Source: CAZZKE01 sp964655005
Lineage (GTDB): Bacteria; Pseudomonadota; Alphaproteobacteria; Rhodospirillales; JABHCV01
Length of the DNA stretch: 17,463 nucleotides
Direction: 5' to 3'
NCBI GenBank assembly: GCA_964655005.1
Contig: CAZZKE010000064.1
Span: forward strand, 1 to 17,463
This document shows, in pieces, positions 14,690 through 17,463 of this stretch (the first letter of the stretch is position 1; each line of letters opens with the position of its first letter). Under the pieces are notes generated by a model. That model was not told where the DNA came from. It worked only from the letters and a program-made list of their open reading frames with translations, and made no database searches. Position numbers and translations under genes: made by a program.

Positions 14690-15610
14690 ATGAGCACACA
14701 GGATCATACCCTTAGCGCCGCCGATCAGGCCCGGATCGACAAGGAAACGGAAGTCGAAATTATCAAGGCCGTCAGGTCGCCCGATAGCGACAATCCGGTG
14801 ATGCCGGTCAAGCTCAAGCCTGCCGACATGTTCTGTTTTTCCTGTCACCGGGGTGTTTCCTGCTGGAATGATTGCTGTCACGGCGCGGATATCACCCTGA
14901 CACCGATGGATATCCTGGGGCTGTCGCGACGGCTGTCCATGAAACCGCGCGAGTTCCTGGCTAAACATACCGTGCCCGACAAGTGGGATCGTGCCGACTT
15001 ACCGGTCGCCAAGCTTAAAATGACCGGCGAAGACGGTAAAGGCGCCTGCCATTTTATGACCGATGAAGGCTGTTCGGTGTATGCAGACCGTCCGGCGACC
15101 TGCCGCTATTATCCCCTGGGGTTGGCCAGCATCAAGCCGAAAGGGTCGGACATCAAGGAAGACTTCTTTTTTTTGGTCAAGGAAGCGCACTGCAAAGGCC
15201 ATGATGAAGATAACCTGCAATCGGTGACCCTGTTTCGTGACGAACAAGGACTGCTGGAATACGACAACGCCAATCGTGGCTGGATAGATATTCTCATGAA
15301 AATGGCTTCGTGGCAGAGCATCGGCGGCCCCGGCGGCAAGGAAATTCCGGCCCAGACCAAGCAGATGTTCTTCCTGGTATCGACCGATGTCGATGGTTTG
15401 CGTCAGTTCATTCTGGAAAGCAAGTTTCTCGATACTTATGAAATTGATCCGCAAGCGGTTGAAATCATCAAGACCGATGATATTGCCCTGCTGCAACTGG
15501 GTTTCGACTGGATGAAGAATGTCCTGTTCAACGAGCCGACCATCAGCCTGAAAGAGACTGTCATGCAACAGGCCGTCGCCAAGGCCAGGCAGGATATGGG
15601 AGCCACCTGA
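14690..15610 (+). CDS. YkgJ-family cysteine-cluster protein
   Basis: A 306-residue protein with the metal-chelating cysteine cluster of the YkgJ/UPF0153 family (PF03692). Near the N-terminus it has Cys49, Cys52, Cys58, Cys62 and Cys63 (FCFSC ... CWNDCC). It also has Cys120, Cys128 and Cys138 in CHFMTDEGC and RPATCRYYPLG, the typical second half. Such proteins bind zinc or iron, and their reaction is unknown. The C-terminal 150 residues are mixed alpha-beta and match nothing I recognise. No signal peptide is seen. The ATG at 14690 has AAGGA 7 bases upstream; a TTG immediately before it is not needed. The gene has its own transcription unit, after the aprBA terminator. Help in maturing or repairing the iron-sulfur proteins next door is a possibility but only inferred. 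Confidence 0.85.
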   Translation: MSTQDHTLSAADQARIDKETEVEIIKAVRSPDSDNPVMPVKLKPADMFCFSCHRGVSCWNDCCHGADITLTPMDILGLSRRLSMKPREFLAKHTVPDKWDRADLPVAKLKMTGEDGKGACHFMTDEGCSVYADRPATCRYYPLGLASIKPKGSDIKEDFFFLVKEAHCKGHDEDNLQSVTLFRDEQGLLEYDNANRGWIDILMKMASWQSIGGPGGKEIPAQTKQMFFLVSTDVDGLRQFILESKFLDTYEIDPQAVEIIKTDDIALLQLGFDWMKNVLFNEPTISLKETVMQQAVAKARQDMGAT

Positions 15611-15803
15611 ACCGTACCGATAAATGCCGAAAAGATGTTTTTTTTCAGTGGTGTGACGGCTATCACATCATTTTCCGTAAAGTTTTATTAAAATCGCCCC
15701 GTAATTTACCGAACCGTGTCTTTCATGCGGACATAACGGTGCCGGTGATTGGATCAGTGCTATAACGATTTTTGTACATAAAACCAAATAATGGAGACCG
15801 AAA
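15611..15803. other. Intergenic region before the FecR/VCBS protein
   Basis: This stretch of 193 bases has no gene. It contains a run of eight T without an evident hairpin near 15638-15646, the CRP-like site described separately, and AT-rich stretches with possible -10 elements (for example TATAAC at 15761-15766) but no convincing -35. The ribosome binding site GGAG at 15793-15796 serves the next ATG. Confidence 0.5.
15652..15667. promoter_or_regulatory. CRP-like binding site
   Basis: TGTGA (15652-15656), six bases, then TCACA (15663-15667). Both half-sites match the CRP/Vfr-type consensus perfectly at the right spacing. It is intergenic, 137 bases before the start codon of the large surface protein and 42 bases after the preceding stop, so it could control that gene. 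A CRP-family regulator in this organism is assumed, not shown. Confidence 0.5.
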
Positions 15804-17463
15804 ATGGCTTCGGAAAACGGTAACACCGGCGCACCAGTAGAACTAGGGCAGGCCGCCACTCCTGACGGCGCCCAGTCCATCGGCACCGTGGACAGCGTCA
15901 GCGGCACCGTTATCGTGACCCATGTTGACGGATCCAAAACCGAACTGGAACCGGGCTCTCCGGTCTACCAGGGGGATGTCATGGAGACCGGCCCGAATGG
16001 CGCCGTCGGCGTTACCCTGGCCGACCAGACTACCTTTGCCATGGCCGAAAACGGCAACATGGTCCTCGACGAAATGGTTTACGATCCGGTTACCAATGAT
16101 GGATCCATCGCTATTTCCACCGTCGAGGGCGTGTTTACGTTCGTCAGCGGCCTGATCGCCAAGGCCGACCCCGATGCCATGACCCTGAACACCCCGGTGG
16201 CGACCATCGGAATTCGCGGCACCCAGGTAGGCATCGAAGTCGGCGAAGGGAACGAGACGACGGTTGTCCTGATGGAAGAAGCCGACGGATTCGTCGGCGA
16301 AGTGGTGGTCTCCAACGACGGCGGTCTGGAAATTCTCAATCAGGCATATCAGGGCACTACCATCGTAAACGGGGCTTCGGCTCCCGATGCGGTGTCTTTT
16401 GTCGATAAATCCGATGTTTTAAATCAGTTCGGCTCTTCACTGGGCAGTTTGCCCGACAGCGAAAATGGCAATGATTACGGTCAGGGTGCGGCTTCCAACG
16501 AGAATTCTGGTGAAGAGAATCTGGCCGAAGAAGGCGACGGCGGTCCCGGCGATGAAATTCTGGCCCAGGACGGCGATGGCGCAACTGGCGATGAAAATCC
16601 GGCCCCGGCGGCCAATGCCGGGGGCGATGGCGTTTTCGAAGAGGAACTGGCCTCGGAGAATGGGCCCGATGGTAGCGAACAGCTAGCCGAGGAAGACGGT
16701 GCGCCCGACGATACCCTGCCTGGTCTCGAAACCGCTTCCGGCGGTGGCGAGGGAGATCAGATCGATCTCCAGACGGCCTCTGGTGAGGATACCTATGCTC
16801 CGCAAGATACGATTACAGTAGTCGGCGAGGATTATACCGGAACCGACGATGTAAATACCGTCCAGGCGGCGGCTCAGGCCGCCGCCTCTGCTTTTACTCA
16901 GTTCGGCGCCCGTACCGCCGCCCGCGCCGCCACCCAGGCCGCCGCCGATGCCGCGGCGCTGGCCGCCGCCCAGGCTGAGGCTGAATTGCAGGCCGAGATT
17001 GAGGCCGATGCAATCATCGCCGCCCAGGCCGCCGCCGCCGCCGCCGAGGAAACCTTGAACAATACCGCCGACGCGCCGAAATTGGTGATTTCCACGGCTG
17101 CCGGTGAAGAAGATACGGAGATTGACCTGAATATTTCCGTAACTGCCACAGATACCGTCGGTAATGAAGATATTTCGATCATTATTTCCGGGGTGCCAGA
17201 GGGCGGCGAATTGTCGGCCGGTGTCGATAACGGTGATGGAACATGGACACTGGCGAAAAGTGATCTTGATGAATTGACACTTACGCCGCCTGCAAATTTT
17301 AACGGTGAACTGGATATTACCGTCGATGCCATATCGACTAACCGGGATAGTGGTGACGTTGCGACGACCACCGACTCGTTCAGCGTTTCGGTTGCCGCCG
17401 TCAATGATGCACCGCTGATCGGCGGCTCGGCCAGCGACACGCTGACCGAGACCGACGCGGCGC
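15804..17463 (+). CDS. Large FecR/VCBS-type surface protein, 5' part
   Basis: The reading frame is open to the right edge, so only the first 553 residues are seen. No signal peptide is present, as usual for giant adhesins exported by type I secretion. Residues about 28-190 form a FecR-like beta domain with the signature TPVATIGIRGTQVGIEVG around 130-147. Residues about 215-350 are a disordered acidic Gly/Asp/Glu-rich stretch with loosely repeated DGDG and GDE units. Residues 353-416 are an Ala-rich, probably helical or coiled-coil segment. Residues about 424-537 form one Ig/cadherin-like repeat ending in AVNDAP, the usual linker of tandem repeats, and a VCBS repeat seems to begin at 540. Many such repeats and C-terminal calcium-binding RTX motifs would be expected beyond the window. 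GGAG lies 7 bases before the ATG. The role is probably adhesion or biofilm; the exact ligand is unknown. Confidence 0.85.
   Translation, partial: MASENGNTGAPVELGQAATPDGAQSIGTVDSVSGTVIVTHVDGSKTELEPGSPVYQGDVMETGPNGAVGVTLADQTTFAMAENGNMVLDEMVYDPVTNDGSIAISTVEGVFTFVSGLIAKADPDAMTLNTPVATIGIRGTQVGIEVGEGNETTVVLMEEADGFVGEVVVSNDGGLEILNQAYQGTTIVNGASAPDAVSFVDKSDVLNQFGSSLGSLPDSENGNDYGQGAASNENSGEENLAEEGDGGPGDEILAQDGDGATGDENPAPAANAGGDGVFEEELASENGPDGSEQLAEEDGAPDDTLPGLETASGGGEGDQIDLQTASGEDTYAPQDTITVVGEDYTGTDDVNTVQAAAQAAASAFTQFGARTAARAATQAAADAAALAAAQAEAELQAEIEADAIIAAQAAAAAAEETLNNTADAPKLVISTAAGEEDTEIDLNISVTATDTVGNEDISIIISGVPEGGELSAGVDNGDGTWTLAKSDLDELTLTPPANFNGELDITVDAISTNRDSGDVATTTDSFSVSVAAVNDAPLIGGSASDTLTETDAA

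Noticed and set aside
1..17463. CRISPR arrays, tRNA, rRNA, insertion sequences
   Set aside because: I looked for regular direct repeats, cloverleaf signatures and transposase motifs and saw none.

Overview
The window looks like a piece of an alphaproteobacterial chromosome, most like the Rhodospirillales. The reasons are a moderately GC-rich coding style with strong Shine-Dalgarno sites, FecR-domain and bactofilin proteins, and alphaproteobacterial-looking sulfur genes. Genus cannot be fixed from the sequence alone. Its core is a complete APS module for dissimilatory sulfur metabolism: ATP sulfurylase (sat), APS reductase (aprBA) and a Qmo-type electron-transfer complex (qmoAB followed by hdrC- and hdrB-like genes). 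No dsr genes are visible here. In this kind of organism the likely direction is oxidative (sulfite to APS to sulfate plus ATP), but that direction is inferred, because the same enzymes run in reverse in sulfate reducers.

Layout, left to right. A TTG-started metallo-beta-lactamase (MBL)-fold hydrolase (+) converges on a small two-helix membrane protein (-) over a shared hairpin. Next, on the minus strand, comes a tight operon qmoA-qmoB-hdrC-hdrB, with the small membrane protein just downstream. A bactofilin gene (-) lies upstream of qmoA. It is divergent from sat (+), and the two share an intergenic region that carries a 27-bp imperfect palindrome. After sat come an ankyrin-repeat protein (+) and a minus-strand pair: a large MBL plus tandem cyclic-nucleotide-fold protein, then a MazG-like pyrophosphohydrolase. 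A 468-bp gap then holds a good sigma70-type promoter and a long structured leader in front of aprB-aprA (+). The aprBA unit ends in a strong intrinsic terminator. Behind it are a YkgJ-family cysteine-cluster protein (+) and, at the right edge, the first 553 codons of a very large FecR/VCBS-type surface protein (+). A perfect CRP-like TGTGA-N6-TCACA site lies upstream of that last gene.

How it works together: AprBA and Sat convert sulfite to sulfate with substrate-level ATP formation. QmoAB-HdrCB is the expected electron partner of AprBA. The membrane cytochrome b half of ordinary QmoC is missing, so the route to quinone is open. The small two-helix protein next to the operon is a candidate anchor, although it has no histidine and so cannot carry heme b. 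The three parts of the module lie in at least three transcription units on both strands, interleaved with genes of uncertain relation (bactofilin, ankyrin, MBL-cNMP, MazG, YkgJ).
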